The notes: generated from the letters alone by a model not told the origin. 64,000 nt of DNA from Paramecium tetraurelia (GCF_000165425.1 NW_001799211.1:62001-126000); one strand, 5' to 3'; shown: positions 36,662 to 49,620, numbered from the stretch's first letter. Numbers and translations: made by a program.

Positions 36662-37282
36662 TCAATTTAATAATTATGATAACCATTTAAAACCTTCAGC
36701 ATAGCCTACTTTATTTGCTACACTGCACATAAATACATCGACAGGTCTTCCATCAATTTCCTTAATGTTTTTTTTGTTAATTTGTTGTTTAGCGTTTATT
36801 CCTAAAGCCTATCTCAATTCCTCTTCTGGCATAGCTCCTGGCTTGTCAATTTTATTCCCGAAAATTACAATTGGGACCTAATTGAAATATTTAAATGTCA
36901 TAATACTTATGCTAATTCTGCTGTATTTAAAATTTATTCCAACTCATATCTGCTCTCCTTCAATCTATTTTAATCTGTAGAATCAACAAGGTAGATAATT
37001 CCATCAACTGTAGGGAAATAATTCTTCCAAGTCTTTCTAACTATAGGGTGGCCACCCAAGTCAAAAGCTTTGAATCTAACATTTCCTAGAACCAGTTCTT
37101 CTGCATGTGGATGTAATGTTGGTTCATGTTAGACCATTCTATCATCTTTCAATCTTCTCAAAAGAGTTGTCTTGCCTGCATTATCGAGACTATAAAAATA
37201 TTATAAATTTAAAATACCCTAAAAATAAAATCTTAGCATTCTTTTTCCAGATACCTAAGTTTCCCAAAAGACTTTTCACCAT
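36662..37282 (-). CDS. SAR1: Sar1 small GTPase (COPII coat), 187 aa
   Basis: Minus from ATG 37282 to TGA 36662; introns of 28 and 29 nt leave exactly 188 codons. After an amphipathic N-terminus ([15 protein letters not shown]) come G1 [11 protein letters not shown], the switch I Thr region ([12 protein letters not shown]), G3 DLGGH, and G4 NKIDKPGA. The C-terminus [20 protein letters not shown] is the Sar1-specific ending. Sar1-GTP inserts its N-terminal helix in the ER membrane and recruits Sec23/24. Length is that of the family. The G3 Gly-Gly-His is the Arf/Sar type. Confidence 0.95.
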
Positions 37283-37635
37283 ATTCACAATAAACATCTG
37301 TATTGTACTATTTAAATTATTGAAACAAATGAAAAGAAATCAATTTGGATTTGAATCATTTTTTTATTGAATAATAATCGAACACATCATTCTTGTAATT
37401 TTGATTAAATGTTGAATTTATTTCACTGTTGATTTATTTTTATAAAAATTCCCTTAGAATGGATAAAAATTGATACATATCTTAATTAATACCTAAATAA
37501 TTAAGAATACTTAGAAATCAGAATTTTCGAAACATAAAATCAAAAATGTTTAATTAATGTGTAATAGTTGAAAATTTGTTAAATATATAAAAATCAAAGT
37601 AGTTCCATAAGTTGTATATTGCGAGTTAATTTTAC
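37283..37635 (+). other. AT-rich intergenic spacer
   Basis: No protein-like frame on either strand; composed of A/T runs. It lies between the start of Sar1 and the 3' end of the next channel gene, so it includes the likely Sar1 promoter. Nothing else is recognisable. Confidence 0.5.
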
Positions 37636-39714
37636 TCATCTGAGGTCGTCTTCATCAGTTTCTTCCTCGATAGATATTAAACTATCGTATTTGTTTTAGT
37701 TTTTCTTTTCGGATTGTCTAATCTTCCCAAGCTTTTATAGAATGAACTTGGAAATTTAGTCCAAATTCATCTCTACATCAGGATGTACATTCTAATTGAG
37801 GATGTACTCTTTCATATAGGTTTTCTCTTGATCACTGATGATTTGGAGATCACAAAAATTTTTGAGAGTTTAAAATGCCAATTTGTAATAGGTTTGCATT
37901 TTTATAAAATGTATTTAATTTAATATATAAGTTAACCTCAAATAATCTTATTTAAATCATAATGCATCAGATTGTTATATTACCTGAGCAGTAAATTAAA
38001 GATTCCCATATTAAATTTAAATTATGGTGTCTGATTTAATTTTGGAGCTTAATAAATCATGTTGACTAACCACGACATTGGGGAGTTAAAAGTGCACTTA
38101 AGTATGATGATACTATATATTACTTTAATTTTATTTACAATAATTCTTCAATTCATTGATACCAACAAATTGAGAACATCTAACACCGCTTTAATCTTTT
38201 TCGATGGAATAATATTTGACTTCCACAAAATATTCACAACTCAAAGCAATTAAGGTATTTAATATGATAAAATTACTTAGAAATATGTATGCAGGTATAA
38301 CAACATATGGTAATATAAATCCATGCTTTGAATACATTGGTTCAACTATATTTCCCCAATCTATTACTGTAATATCAAATAATACCATCCAAAGTCATGA
38401 TTTAAACAAGAGTGTAGAAGGAACCCCAAAAAGATGAAAAATACTCCTATTCTTTTAATCCAGTGTATGCATAATAATTCGATGTCAAAATGCTGGCAAT
38501 GAACATTATAATTCCAAAGAGTTCTGCAAATTATGGCATCAGCAAAGGTACCATGGCAATAGTTCCAACAAAAATACCTTTGACAGATGGTGTGGTGGCT
38601 ATCTTTAGTAAATTCAGTAAACAACCGATTTCAAGGAAAATAAATGAGCAAATTAGGGATAAAGGACTAAAGTGTAAGAACTATTTAGTTACCCAGCTAT
38701 GAAATGCAAAAACATCATTGTTTTGTTTTTCCTCTCTAAATCATAAATTGGTCCCTTCTTAAACATCAAAATTATAAAATGTATTGTATATATGCCATCA
38801 TCTATCAATTCTATTGCTAATTCAATTGTACTGTCGCCATGATCAAAGTGTTCAAGTATTGATATAAATATCCCACCAAAACTTATTATGAATACTATGT
38901 ATTGATAATAGTTGCCAATCATGCATTTATCAAATAAATTCTATTCCTTGACCAATTCAGATAATATTTATTGTTAATTGATTTCATAATTAAATGGATC
39001 ATCTAAATGATTACCTTTTTTCTCAAATTATAGTGTCTCTATCAATATACCCATCATTATATTTAAATAGAAATATGTCATAAGTAGAATATATATACAC
39101 AATATAAAATATCCAAATAAATCATCTGTTTCCCTTCCTATTTAACCCCAATCATCCAAACTCAGGGCCTAAACAAATGTAAGCACTGATCTCCCAAATG
39201 TGCCATAAAAGATTGCCACCTCATCATCATCAGAATCATCATAATAGGCAGTGGTGGAATAGGCACATACACATAAAACAAAAAACATAGTGATTGCCAA
39301 ATTTGTTATTTCAGACAAAACCAACTTAATTTCTCTTATCATTCTTTATGAAAAAGGGAATGTTAAAATATCAAGGCTCATAACTATTTAAGAAATCCCT
39401 AATAAATTGTACTCAACAAATATATTCGCAATGCTTAAGGTCAAAGCTAAAATTGTTAGCACTAACCCTAATAAATGCTTTCTGTTATTTATCAGCATCA
39501 ACATATAAATCCCAATAAAAAATATATTTTCCCCATAAAACGTGAAAAATGTACCAAGATAAAATACAATCATCAGTATTGCTTTGAATTTTTGACCAGC
39601 ATTCATTGGTTTCTATTTAATTTCCTCTTTAGGAGAATTTTGTGTTGAATCGTGTTAGACATCATATTCGGTCAACTCTGTTTCTAATTACATATACTTT
39701 ATTTATTAAATCAT
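37636..39714 (-). CDS. two-domain voltage-gated-type cation channel (TLDDW pores)
   Basis: Minus from ATG 39714 (MIQQIKYMQLETELTEYD) to TGA 37636. Two six-helix domains are visible. Domain I ends in the pore SVLTFVQALSLDDWGQI; domain II, across a 25-nt intron, in the pore SFYTLVQIMTLDDWGNIV. Both filters thus read (S/T)-L-D-D-W, closer to CatSper/bacterial Nav or Cav pores than to TPC. S4 charge is weak (PFSQRMIREIKL). The short N-terminus and a C-terminal tail of about 150 residues rich in charged residues are cytosolic. Probably a Ca2+ or Na+ channel of the surface or ciliary membrane. Confidence 0.8.
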
Positions 39715-40382
39715 TAATGCACTTTATATTATCTATATAATTAATTATTTAACAACAATAATATTATTAACAGAATCTTAACAAGACCACAGTGTATAAA
39801 TCCAGATATCCTTCCTTAATTTATAAGAAATATAAATTTTTCATAAAAAAAGGATAGAATTTTGAGGTATTAATTATTCAAATTTCTTATTCAAATTTCT
39901 TATTTATAAAAAAATCCCTTAATTGTTAGTAATAACAATAATGGATTCTAATGGCATTTTTTAATTCTAGATTGAAACACTTTATTATTTTCTTTATATA
40001 TTATATAATTATTTTTAGAAGTAATTCAACATTAACTGCATTGTACTACTCTTTAATTATGTTGAATTCTTAGGTCCATTATAAAAATACTTTATTGAAA
40101 ATGTCTTAATTTTTGGATTTTAATAATGCTTTATAAAAGGTATTCATTAAACTGATTTTATAGTAAAAGATTTTTATTTATCATTTCATTTCTATTTTTA
40201 GTATTTTTGATTATTTAGTTATTTTTATTTCGATATTTTTAATCCACCTTTTAATCATTCTAGTTTAAGTACATAGATATAATGTTAATGAATAGAGTGT
40301 AATATTTTAGTTTTTACTTATGTATTCAAATCTTTATTAAAAATTGATATCATTTAATTTATATATTTTTATATTAACAATT
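39715..40382 (+). other. AT-rich intergenic region with a short tandem repeat
   Basis: About 670 bp with no convincing coding frame. The sequence is unusually T-rich. A 13-bp tandem duplication lies at 39876-39901. It separates the start of the channel gene from the 3' end of the ABCC gene. Confidence 0.5.
39876..39901 (+). repeat. 13-bp direct tandem duplication
   Basis: ATTCAAATTTCTT is repeated perfectly (39876-39888, 39889-39901) in non-coding sequence. Confidence 0.85.
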
Positions 40383-43300
40383 TCATTCTATCTTCTAAAT
40401 CTTTCCTTTATCCAAATATATTACTCTATCATACTTGTCTAAGTGATCCAATCTGTGAGTGATGACAATGAGGGTTTTATTCTCAGTAAATTTAAACAAA
40501 TATTCGTGAAGTAGCTAATCATCAATACAATAGTACTTTGTCAGTTTAAGGGTCAATATTTGAAGTTGCTTCGTCCAAACAGACAATAGACTTATTTTAT
40601 AAGACGATTCTCAAATAGTTGATTAATTATTTTTCCCCATTGGATAAATTGTTACCACCTTATTCAATATGCAAATCAGGTTTTAGCTAATTAAACTGAG
40701 TCAATAATTGATCTATTTATTGTTTGTCTATAGTTTATCCAGGATCCAGATTCTCATATAAAGATCCTTCAAAAAGAAATCCAAACTGAGGTACTATGGA
40801 TAATTAGGATCGTAGTTCTTATAATGATAAATATTATGCCTATATAAATAATAATAAATACTTCTTGTCCTTTAATTAACAAATTGCCTGTTTATTATTA
40901 ATAAAGTTAAAAAAGAACATTCATTATTGATGTTTTGCCAGATCCAGTTCTACCTACAATTGCTATTTTTTCATTCTTCTTAATTTTTAAGCTTAGCTAT
41001 TTAAGTTGATAATTAATCTAATCATACGAGAGACAGATTTCCTTAAACTCAATTTCAGTATCTAGATCTACAATTGGTTTAACTTTTAGATCGCATGAGT
41101 CATTGAAGTTTATTATCTTTATTAATGTGTTTTTCTTAAGTATATCTTCTTAAGGGATATCGTAGTATTATCTAATTCTCTCAACAGAGATAATCATTTA
41201 TTCAGTCTATAAGTAAAAATTGAATAATTCGTTGAAGTTATCAATAATTAAGATTGAATAAGTCAAAGCTAAAGATTTACTAGCATAATCATCAGGACTC
41301 AATAAAACAATAAAAGTAGAGAGTAACAATAATAAATTACAATTTAAGTTCAATCTCACAAAGTACCAAAACTTAGCTCTCAAACTGCTTTGCTCACATG
41401 CATTCCATGTATGTAATTTGTCTAAATAACAATCAAAGAAATAAGTCTATCTTTGTTAAGCTCTAATAGTTTTTAATCCCTTCTAAGTTTCATTGATCCA
41501 TCCAAGCAGTTCAGCATGATTAACTTATTTCAATCTCTTTAATTCCCTATTAGTTTTTATATATGTATTTGCAATATAATAATAAGCATAGAAAACTCCA
41601 ATTAATCCTATACTAATGTAAGGAAATAAGATAACTAGTCCAATAACAAATCCACATCCTCTTGCTAAAGCTTCTAAAAATATATCGAAACTCCAGGGCA
41701 ATAAACCATCAATAGTTTCCATATCACCTGATAATCTATTGATTATTCTACCAGCATTAGTTTTATCAAAGAATACCATTTTTGCTTTCATTATTGAATC
41801 ATTCAATTATTTGAAAATAGTCCACGATGATTTTAGTGATACTAAGACATAAAATGTTGCTCTAAATACTGTAACCCCTAATGCTAGTAGTAAGAGTTAA
41901 GTGAATGTTGAGGAAAATTTATCGTCAAAGTGTTGATTCTTCAACCAAAAATCAATATATGACAAAGCACCTTACAGTGAAAAATTGAAAATCAGATACA
42001 ATATTATTAAAGGCCATGCCATTGAAGAAAAATAATACAGCCAAACTTTAGTATCAACCTCTCCTATCTCCCTCTCTTCTAAATCCTAACCTTAATCATT
42101 ATTTTCATCCTTAACTGCTGCTTATTCCTCTTCATTATTTATATCCTCTGATTTTTTACTCATCTTTCTAATTATAGATGAGTCATTAATATTTTATTCA
42201 ATTATTGATCCTTGATCCATTAAAATTATATTGGCATTTTTTGGTATCTTATTTATAAAGTGCTGATTAGAGGTAATAAATAGAACTGTTTTATTGTTTA
42301 GATAATCTATAATTAGATTTTAGAATATTGCATTTGCAACCGGTATGTCAAGAGAAGAAAAAACATCATCAAATAAATAAATGTCTGTATTCTAATATAT
42401 AGCCCTCGCTAATGCTATCCTTTATTTTTAACCACCACTTAAGTTATTTCCATCTGGACCCACTAAATACTGATCAAAATTCTCAAATTTCTATATGTCT
42501 TCATTTAATTAGCATAATTCAACCACCTTTGTAAACAATTATTAATTATATTCTTAACCGAAACAGATATTTTATCTAATTGTTTAATTTTGAATCCAAT
42601 TGTTTTAGGAGCAAAATGAAATAGTTCCTCCTATTTATTTTGATTTCTCTTTCATGTCTTATAATTCATTTAATATTACATTAAAGAGAGTACTCTTACC
42701 TGATCCAATAGGTCCAACAATAAAATTAAGAGTTTGTTTCTTTATTTATAAGTTATTAATTCTTAAACTAAAGTCATCACTTAATTTATATATTCCATCT
42801 TCTATCTTCAAAATAATCTCGCTATTTCCAAATATTTAATTTCCCTTTATATCAAGTACATCCGCTTAATTAAAATAAGTATTCACTCTTTTTATTGACA
42901 CAATAGCACTGAATAGGAAATTTATACAAAATGGTAATATTCCTAAAGGATAACTACAAAATTATAATGATTTCTTACATCATGGTATTGAATATAGCAA
43001 TCAATGTAAAAACATTCAAATCTATTAAATTGACCTTGCTATTTTGGATATAAAAATAAAGCAATATGTAATTGATGTTATTCCAAAATAATACTAAAAG
43101 ACCATCAAATATTTTGACTATCACAAGCATTTCAAATTCCATTTTCCTCTTGAAAATTAATTTGTTACTAAATATTTACTCCCATGAAAGATATTTAATT
43201 TATTTTATACCATGTAATACATCTGTAGTCAAATTGATTCTCTAATCTTTCCTTTAAAACAAACGTTCTTATGCTTGCATCATTATAAAAGTTACAATAA

Positions 43301-44096
43301 AATTGAAAACTTAGGCACAAAAAATTACTATTAAAATTACATTGCCTGCATGCACATCTTTATAATATAGGAATGATATGCATCCTATAAGCATACAACA
43401 AGCTAAAGTTCCCTCTTTTAAAGAAAAATGAAGTTGTTTAATCTATTCAATATCATTTGTTATCAAAGTCTAAATACGTTATCAAGTCAATTACATTTAT
43501 ATTTGGGATTTTTTAATCTTTTTAATGTTAATGGGTTGCAAGCAATTTTTTGTATAATTCATAATTACATAATACATCTAGCTTTCCTAAGAATTGCGTT
43601 ACTTGATGAGTTTGAATTGAAGATAGATAGGTTCTAGAGTAGTTAACTATTACAAATACTTAGTAAACGAAAAAATGAGGAGTAAAATCAAATATAGAAC
43701 ATAATAAGAACTCTCCTCTTTTAAAGAATCAGTAAACAAATCCAACATCAAAATATTAGCTAATTGTAAAATAGACGCGACGATTTGTTGGAAGAAAATA
43801 AATACAGAGTTTGTCATCTAACGATAAAATAATTCTTTACTAAAATTTGTTTCATTTTTTTGTAAATACTTGTTGATTCATTACTACAGGTTAACTCCAT
43901 ATATTTACTTATTGTAATGCTTCAGGATGTAGTTGGAATCAGTTATTTTCACGCAGTATTCTTACAATGAATTATTTTAGAGTTATTCTCTTTTATTATT
44001 AATCAATCTAATCATTTTCGAAATTCTTGTGTATAGCCAGTCATCCTTATGGGTTTATATGTCTCGCTACTCTAATAAAGGATCACTGATTTTCAT
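40383..44096 (-). CDS. ABC transporter, ABCC (MRP) subfamily, full-length
   Basis: Minus from ATG 44096 (MKISDPLLEQRDIQ) to TGA 40383; many 21-30-nt introns. Order: TMD1, NBD1, TMD2, NBD2. NBD1 has Walker A GPIGSGKST, signature LSGGQKQRIALARA and Walker B IYLFDDVFSSLD, with Asp instead of the catalytic Glu as in MRPs. TMD2 shows the coupling region MVFFDKTNAGRIINRLSGDM. NBD2 has Walker A GRTGSGKTS, a divergent signature LSNGEKQ and Walker B IVCLDEATSNID. There is no extra N-terminal TMD0. It would export organic anions or conjugates; the substrate is unknown. The asymmetric ATP sites are typical of ABCC. Confidence 0.93.
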
Positions 44097-44251
44097 TTTA
44101 ATTAAATATTTATTTCAATATATGTGATTTTCCATATCGAAACCATAATTAATTTTATAATATAGTAGTAATCGAAAATATGAATATCAATAATCATGTC
44201 GTTTTTTTAAATTATTCTGCTTTTATTAAAAATGAACTTAATTGATTAATT

Positions 44252-45822
44252 TCATTCATATTTTTATACAGGCGAACTATCAAACCTAAATAATCTTAAT
44301 TAAAAATTACTGTCATCATTTAAAATTACATAATCATACGGACTTATTGACTTTAGAATTTTTCTGAAATGAGTACTCTTTTACAATACGATATATAATT
44401 CTGACATTATATCTACTTTTATGATGATATCGATAAATTCATTTTATTAAACATATGATTTGCAAAGATATATCTAAATGATCTCTGCTTTGGTTTTAAA
44501 TATATGAGTGAAGAAATGAATCATAAATTCATCCAAAGAATTCTCAATGGTGGAAATTTCTTTAATTTCTGGACAACATTCGATCTTGATTTTTTTTTAA
44601 TCGTAGGCTTAAGAATACAGTTTTGCATATTTTTTAAAACTCAATAAAAATGATTGATTGGTGATTTTACATGAAGTTTTATTCCTAAACTTTGAAAAAA
44701 TGTACATTAATTTAATTATGGCTTGATAGATTGAATTTTAATTATGATTTAATGATTTGTCCAAAATAAATATTTGCTATTTCAAAAAGTTTCTAAAATG
44801 GCTTAGGAATTTATTCAAACCTTATTCATAGTAAACTAATTTTTAATTCAAATTCTGAATCTCCTATCTTTTCTTATCAATAATCAAAATAAAAATTAAT
44901 TCTGTAATGTAACATTCTGAATAGCGAATACATAGTTTCTATTCTTGGATTGTGTGGTTGATTGACTTTACTTCTAAAATTTTATTCACTATTAAATCCT
45001 CTGACTTCTTTTGTCGAGTCAACAAAAACTTCTCCAAAGACTGCCCAAATATCACATAGTTACGGAGGATAAAATTAAGAGCATCATGAGTGGTCTAAAA
45101 TTATTTAAACTCCTGATGATTTTGGAGATTACTGAATTTTTATTTAAATTGCAAGTTATCTTTATCATAAGTACACAGCACAAAAGGACTATCAGTTAAT
45201 AAGGGTATCAATTATTCTAAAATTTAATTATTTAATAGCGAATACCTTATTAACTGTCTTTTACTTTGAATAAGAATGACAATCTATACTATTAATGTAC
45301 TTTAAATGATGAATAGAGGAACATCAATCCGACGACAATAGAATAAATTATGTTTACATAGGGCATTGATGGCTGATAATATTTGGACAGTACTATCTTT
45401 ATCGTCATGTTTCCAAAAATCTAAATGGAACCGAATTTAAATTCAGAAACCAGAATGATCATAATATTTAATAACATTTAATTCTATCCGAATACAAACG
45501 CTTCTTATTTCTCAAACTCATCCTCAACAAATTATTGTTGTAACATCAAAAAATGATTTAGCAATAACAAATAATAATCTACCCACTTTCTTTTGTTATT
45601 AAATATGAAAAATTGAGCCGATATGACGACAATTAGTAGGAAGAGATATATAAAAAATTCAACCATTTGATTCTGAATAATAAAAGTAACACTTTGAAAT
45701 AGGAGCAACAAAAAACAAATTGCATTCAAACATTTACATATAGGAAGAGTATATAGATACCGAAAATCCTGATACTTTTGTTCCAAATTTTCACATCTAA
45801 AAGTAAGAGTGTATTTATTCAT
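44252..45822 (-). CDS. multi-pass membrane protein with long cytosolic domain, 513 aa
   Basis: Minus from ATG 45822 to TGA 44252; one 29-nt intron (GTATTC...TTTAG, about 45215) gives exactly 514 codons. The N-terminal 170 residues hold about four membrane helices (LNAICFLLLLFQSVTFII; FFIYLFLLIVVISAQFFIF). The cytosolic remainder is helical, with two Gln/Leu coiled segments (LNQKLVYYEQGLNKFLSHF) and a C-terminal mixed alpha/beta part. The layout resembles a membrane sensor kinase of the hybrid type, but no H-box, N-box or G-box is visible, so that idea is weak. The next gene to the left (ABCC) starts 155 bp downstream. Confidence 0.75.
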
Positions 45823-47248
45823 TTATTAAAATATATTTATTTATATAAAATGATAATAGAAACAAAATGGAATATCTGTGATAAAGCTATATTTACAATG
45901 CTACATTGCCATGATGAAAAAAATTAGAAAAATTTATTGATAAGACCTTGAATAATTTAGTATCTTAAATTATTATGTTATATTTATAGTTTATTTTAAA
46001 AACAAATTATTATTTCTTATTTAATTATGTAAAATATTCATAAAACAATTTATAATTATCTACAAGTCAAATTTTAAAAATACATATTTATTTTTTTTAA
46101 TCCTCTTATTTGGAACCAATTGTTGATAAATAACAAAAAAGTTTGATTTAAACGAATTAGATTTAACAACATAAGTTTTAAAATTAATTAATCAAAAATT
46201 ATAACTATAAACAGTTTTCATTATTGCTATTTCGTAATCATATACAACTCTTCTATTTTGTTAAGAAATCGATTATGTCGTTGTTAAATATCTTTTATTT
46301 ATTTATTATATTTTTTTAAATTATCGAATGATTGATCATGTTAAGGTCTCAAAATATGTAAATAATTTACATTTTTTATGATTATACATGGGATTATGCT
46401 AATTTAGAATTTGTGTCTATTTTTTCTGGAGTTTTTGAATGTATTTTAGGTAATTTGAGACAATATAGATCCTTTTCAGAGGATTGGTTGTTTGTTTACT
46501 AGTTATTTCTTTCTGATAACTAAATTTTATTGCTTAATCGCTTAAATTTTAATTTAAAGAATGATTACTAGCCTCTCATTTGATTTCGTTATTAGTGGAA
46601 GCTAAATGAATGGTCTATGTTAATGAATTGTGATTTTCTATAAGTGTTTTTCAGAAAGACATATCATTAAATTAATTATATTTAATTATGTTATGTTGAA
46701 TCAAATGAAATATTATATTTAATTGTTTCTATCATTGGTTGGTTTTAAATATTTCTGAAATTTTTTAAACATCCAATAATCAGAAGATGATATATAGAAA
46801 ATTTTAATAATAAAAAGTAATCAAAATCAATTTCGATTGAATTGAATTAAATAAGTAATTAGAATTTCTATCAAATTAGGTGATGATTAAACAACATGTT
46901 TCAAAACCTTTTTGATATAAGAATAAATATTCATTATTTAATTTAATGAAAAACAAGATTTTAAGAAATTTCAAATTTGATTAATTAATGATTTCGAATT
47001 ACTGCACTCTCTATCTGTAGAAAGACAGGTATGAGCAGCTCGAATTAATTGAAGGAAATATACAAATTTTATTATATAATCAAACGATTATTTTTATAGT
47101 CTCTAAATATTTTAGTAGATTATTGTTTTGATGATGTGAATCCTCTCAAAACAACATAAGTTATTAAAATTATAATGTATATCTTAACTAAGAAATATGC
47201 AAATTTAATTTATAAATTTTAAATTAGATAGAAATTTATTGTTAATTT
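45823..47248 (+). other. large gene-poor AT-rich stretch
   Basis: At 1.4 kb this is the longest stretch without a confident gene in the window. It consists of A/T runs with TGA at about chance density in most frames. One plus frame (46356-46583) is open for 75 codons from ATG and is listed separately. No RNA gene, repeat array or element ends were found. Confidence 0.45.
46356..46583 (+). CDS. possible small ORF, 75 aa
   Basis: ATG 46356 to TGA 46581-46583 is open for 76 codons (start MQIIYIFYDYTWDY; middle SIFSGVFECILGNLRQYRS). Composition is somewhat more protein-like than the surroundings. However, frames of this length arise by chance when only TGA stops. No domain, no neighbour on the same strand. 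It could be a relic of a larger gene. Confidence 0.2.
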
Positions 47249-48427
47249 TCAAGCACAAGAATTTGAAGATCCAGTCCATGTAAAACGTCCTAATCTGCAC
47301 CTTGAGTAATATCTGCTTGTGCTTACTTAAGAAGGAAATGAGCTTGCGCCTATCATATAAGCTTTTGTGGTGGATTGAGTTATAGTTCCAGTTTAGCAAT
47401 ATTTTGATCCTGTAACACAACCCGCTGTCATTACGCTAGAGAAACTGTTCATCTCAATCTTATCAAGTGAATATAAATTAGCACTGCTCTATGGTTATGT
47501 ACCATCGTAAGACCATAACCATCTTATAGTGAAAGAAAGCGATGCGTCACTGCCATCAAGTTTTGAGGGTCTAATTATTATGATATCAGACAATGAACCT
47601 AAAATTCCAAATTATTCGGCAGGAATGACTAGTAATTCCAAGTATCCATTATCGGCATAAGTAGTCCAAGTTATTTAAGTAGATTGTAATTATGATGTTA
47701 ATGTAATAGTGATACGATTGAAGTGTGCAAACCCAAAATTGATTAAATATTTATTAGATATGTAGAAAGGCTGATATGATCTTAATTTTAGAAAGTAGGC
47801 ATCTGTCATTCTCCATAACACAGTGTAATAATCTTGTTTTTTATTGGGTGTACTAGAAAAAGTCAATGTGACATCATCTCTAATTGCTTGCATGGATTCG
47901 TAGATAGCTTTCTCCAAATATTATGGGTGAATCTCTGGGTCAACCAGATCATATTGCATCTACACATAGGCATTCATAATATTCAACAATTCTGCTGAAG
48001 AGGCTGTCAAAATGTTCACTGTTAATATTTCATATTTATATTATGAGGTGTACTTAGCAGTCATTATGGTAGTCACCAAATAGCCACTTGTTGTTTTTGT
48101 TGAATATAATTAAGTAATATCTGTAGGGAATCTTGCATAAGCATACATCATAGTAGTCTAATCGTTTTCCATGCATTAATTCAGAAAATTTGGATCGACC
48201 GTAGTTATTTCTTTGCATTTACTTTAAGTCGCCAGATATCCACTTGTGGAAGATCTGCAAGCCCTTACATCAGTAACTTTATGGCATTCTGCCAATTAAC
48301 AAGCACTACCTGTCCAATAACAATAGCCTGAATTAGTTGCACATGTGGCCGAATTCATTCCTACACAATTTGCAGTTTAACTGAGCACCTAACTAAGTGA
48401 TGCAATGAATATAAGGAAATTTTTCAT
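47249..48427 (-). CDS. secreted Cys-containing protein, 392 aa
   Basis: A single exon, minus, ATG 48427 to TGA 47249, exactly 393 codons. A signal peptide (MKNFLIFIASLSQVLSQ) is followed by a cysteine module (CATNSGYCYWTGSACQLAEC) with the C-x-W-T-G-S-x-x-C pattern that recurs at the very end (RFTWTGSSNSC). The middle 270 residues are mostly strand-like with Thr/Ser and few cysteines. There is no membrane anchor. It resembles secreted or surface proteins of Paramecium in its Cys-W-Gly-Ser spacing, but is too short for a classical immobilisation antigen. The function is unknown. Confidence 0.8.
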
Positions 48428-48557
48428 AAAATTTTGTATTATATATTAAAGTTAAAGCAAGTTTAAACTTAGAATTTATATACTAAGAATATACAAACAT
48501 ATATTACTATGGTTTATAAATGGTACTAATTTATTTCAAATGCATTATTTATATAAT

Positions 48558-49223
48558 ATGATTTATTCATTTGCCAGATAATCATTTTAAGCAATCTTTT
48601 AAACAGTAAAAGAGGTATTAGACTTCTCCAATACGACTCTGTATGACACATTCATTTCTCATCCGATTACTTCACTAACATATGAAAAGCTAAGTGAAAG
48701 AATTACTGGAAAATAGAAGAGAATTTTGGATGTTGGAGTTGGCACTGGTGTTCCTCTGCATAAAACAATCAATTAGTTTCCTCCAGACTGTGAGATTACG
48801 GCAATCGATATAGATCATACTTACTTAAGCAAGGCAGTCCAATTATTTAAAGACAAACCTTAAGTGAAAATACTTGAATTGGATTTCTATCAAATGAAAC
48901 CTGAAATCCATGGAAAATTCGATGCCATCGTCTTTTCTTCCTCCTTCCCCATACTTCATCAACAATAAGAAGCTCTTCAAATAGCGAAATCACTGCTTAA
49001 TCCAGAGGGAATCATATATTTTATGCTTACTTTGAGTGATTCTCATTTTGGTGAAAGTTTGAAATACATCACGAGCATCGACTTGCATTTAGAGTCTGAA
49101 AGGGCCTTTGAGGAATTACTTAAACAATCTTCGCTACATATCATTCATAAATAACGATTACAAAAGGTAGCAAACATACCAACTCTGTTATTAAAGGTGT
49201 ATATTTATGAAACTAAATTATGA
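48558..49223 (+). CDS. class I SAM-dependent methyltransferase, 221 aa
   Basis: ATG 48558 to TGA 49221-49223, no intron, 222 codons. Motif I is ILDVGVGTGVPLH (Gly-rich loop), followed by the acidic strand end TAIDID (motif II), a motif III-like EIHGKFDAIVFSSSFP and a helix, then GIIYFMLTL (motif IV/V). The small size leaves little beyond the Rossmann core, as in many small-molecule or protein methyltransferases. The substrate is unknown. It is divergent from the secreted Cys protein across 130 bp. Confidence 0.85.
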
Positions 49224-49293
49224 TATCAAATTAGATAAATAATTAAAGGAATATATATATATAAATAATGAACTAAAATTTTATATATAAAAT

Positions 49294-49561
49294 TCAGAAC
49301 CTCACAGTGTTTTGTAAACTATTTAATTACTTAAAACAATTACTATTATAATTTAGCAATTTGTCTATTAGATCTACATGTGTTAGTATCATTCTCCTGC
49401 AGCAATATCTCTCTAAACCCAATCGATCCAAAGCCTCTCCAGTTGTTACACCATCCTAGAGCAATTGCACATAATCACTCCATAAATGACCCACTACCTA
49501 ATCGATTCCATCAACATCAAATTACCTTTCCACAAGTAAAACATCTAATAGGAATAATCAT
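49294..49561 (-). CDS. RPB10: RNA polymerase I/II/III subunit RPABC5 (Rpb10), 79 aa
   Basis: Minus from ATG 49561 to TGA 49294; one 28-nt intron right after CFTCGK leaves exactly 80 codons. The N-terminus [15 protein letters not shown] and the segment [20 protein letters not shown] are the invariant Rpb10 zinc-binding pairs (C-x-x-C and the adjacent C-C), followed by [10 protein letters not shown]. The tail is about 10 residues longer than in yeast. The protein is a shared core subunit of all three nuclear RNA polymerases. Confidence 0.96.
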
Positions 49562-49620
49562 GAATTAATCTTAATTATTTAAATAAAATATTGTTTTCAA
49601 TCCATCATATTAAACTATCA

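Noticed and set aside
44252-45822. Calling a true histidine kinase
   Set aside because: No H-box, N-box or G-box could be found; only general layout fits.
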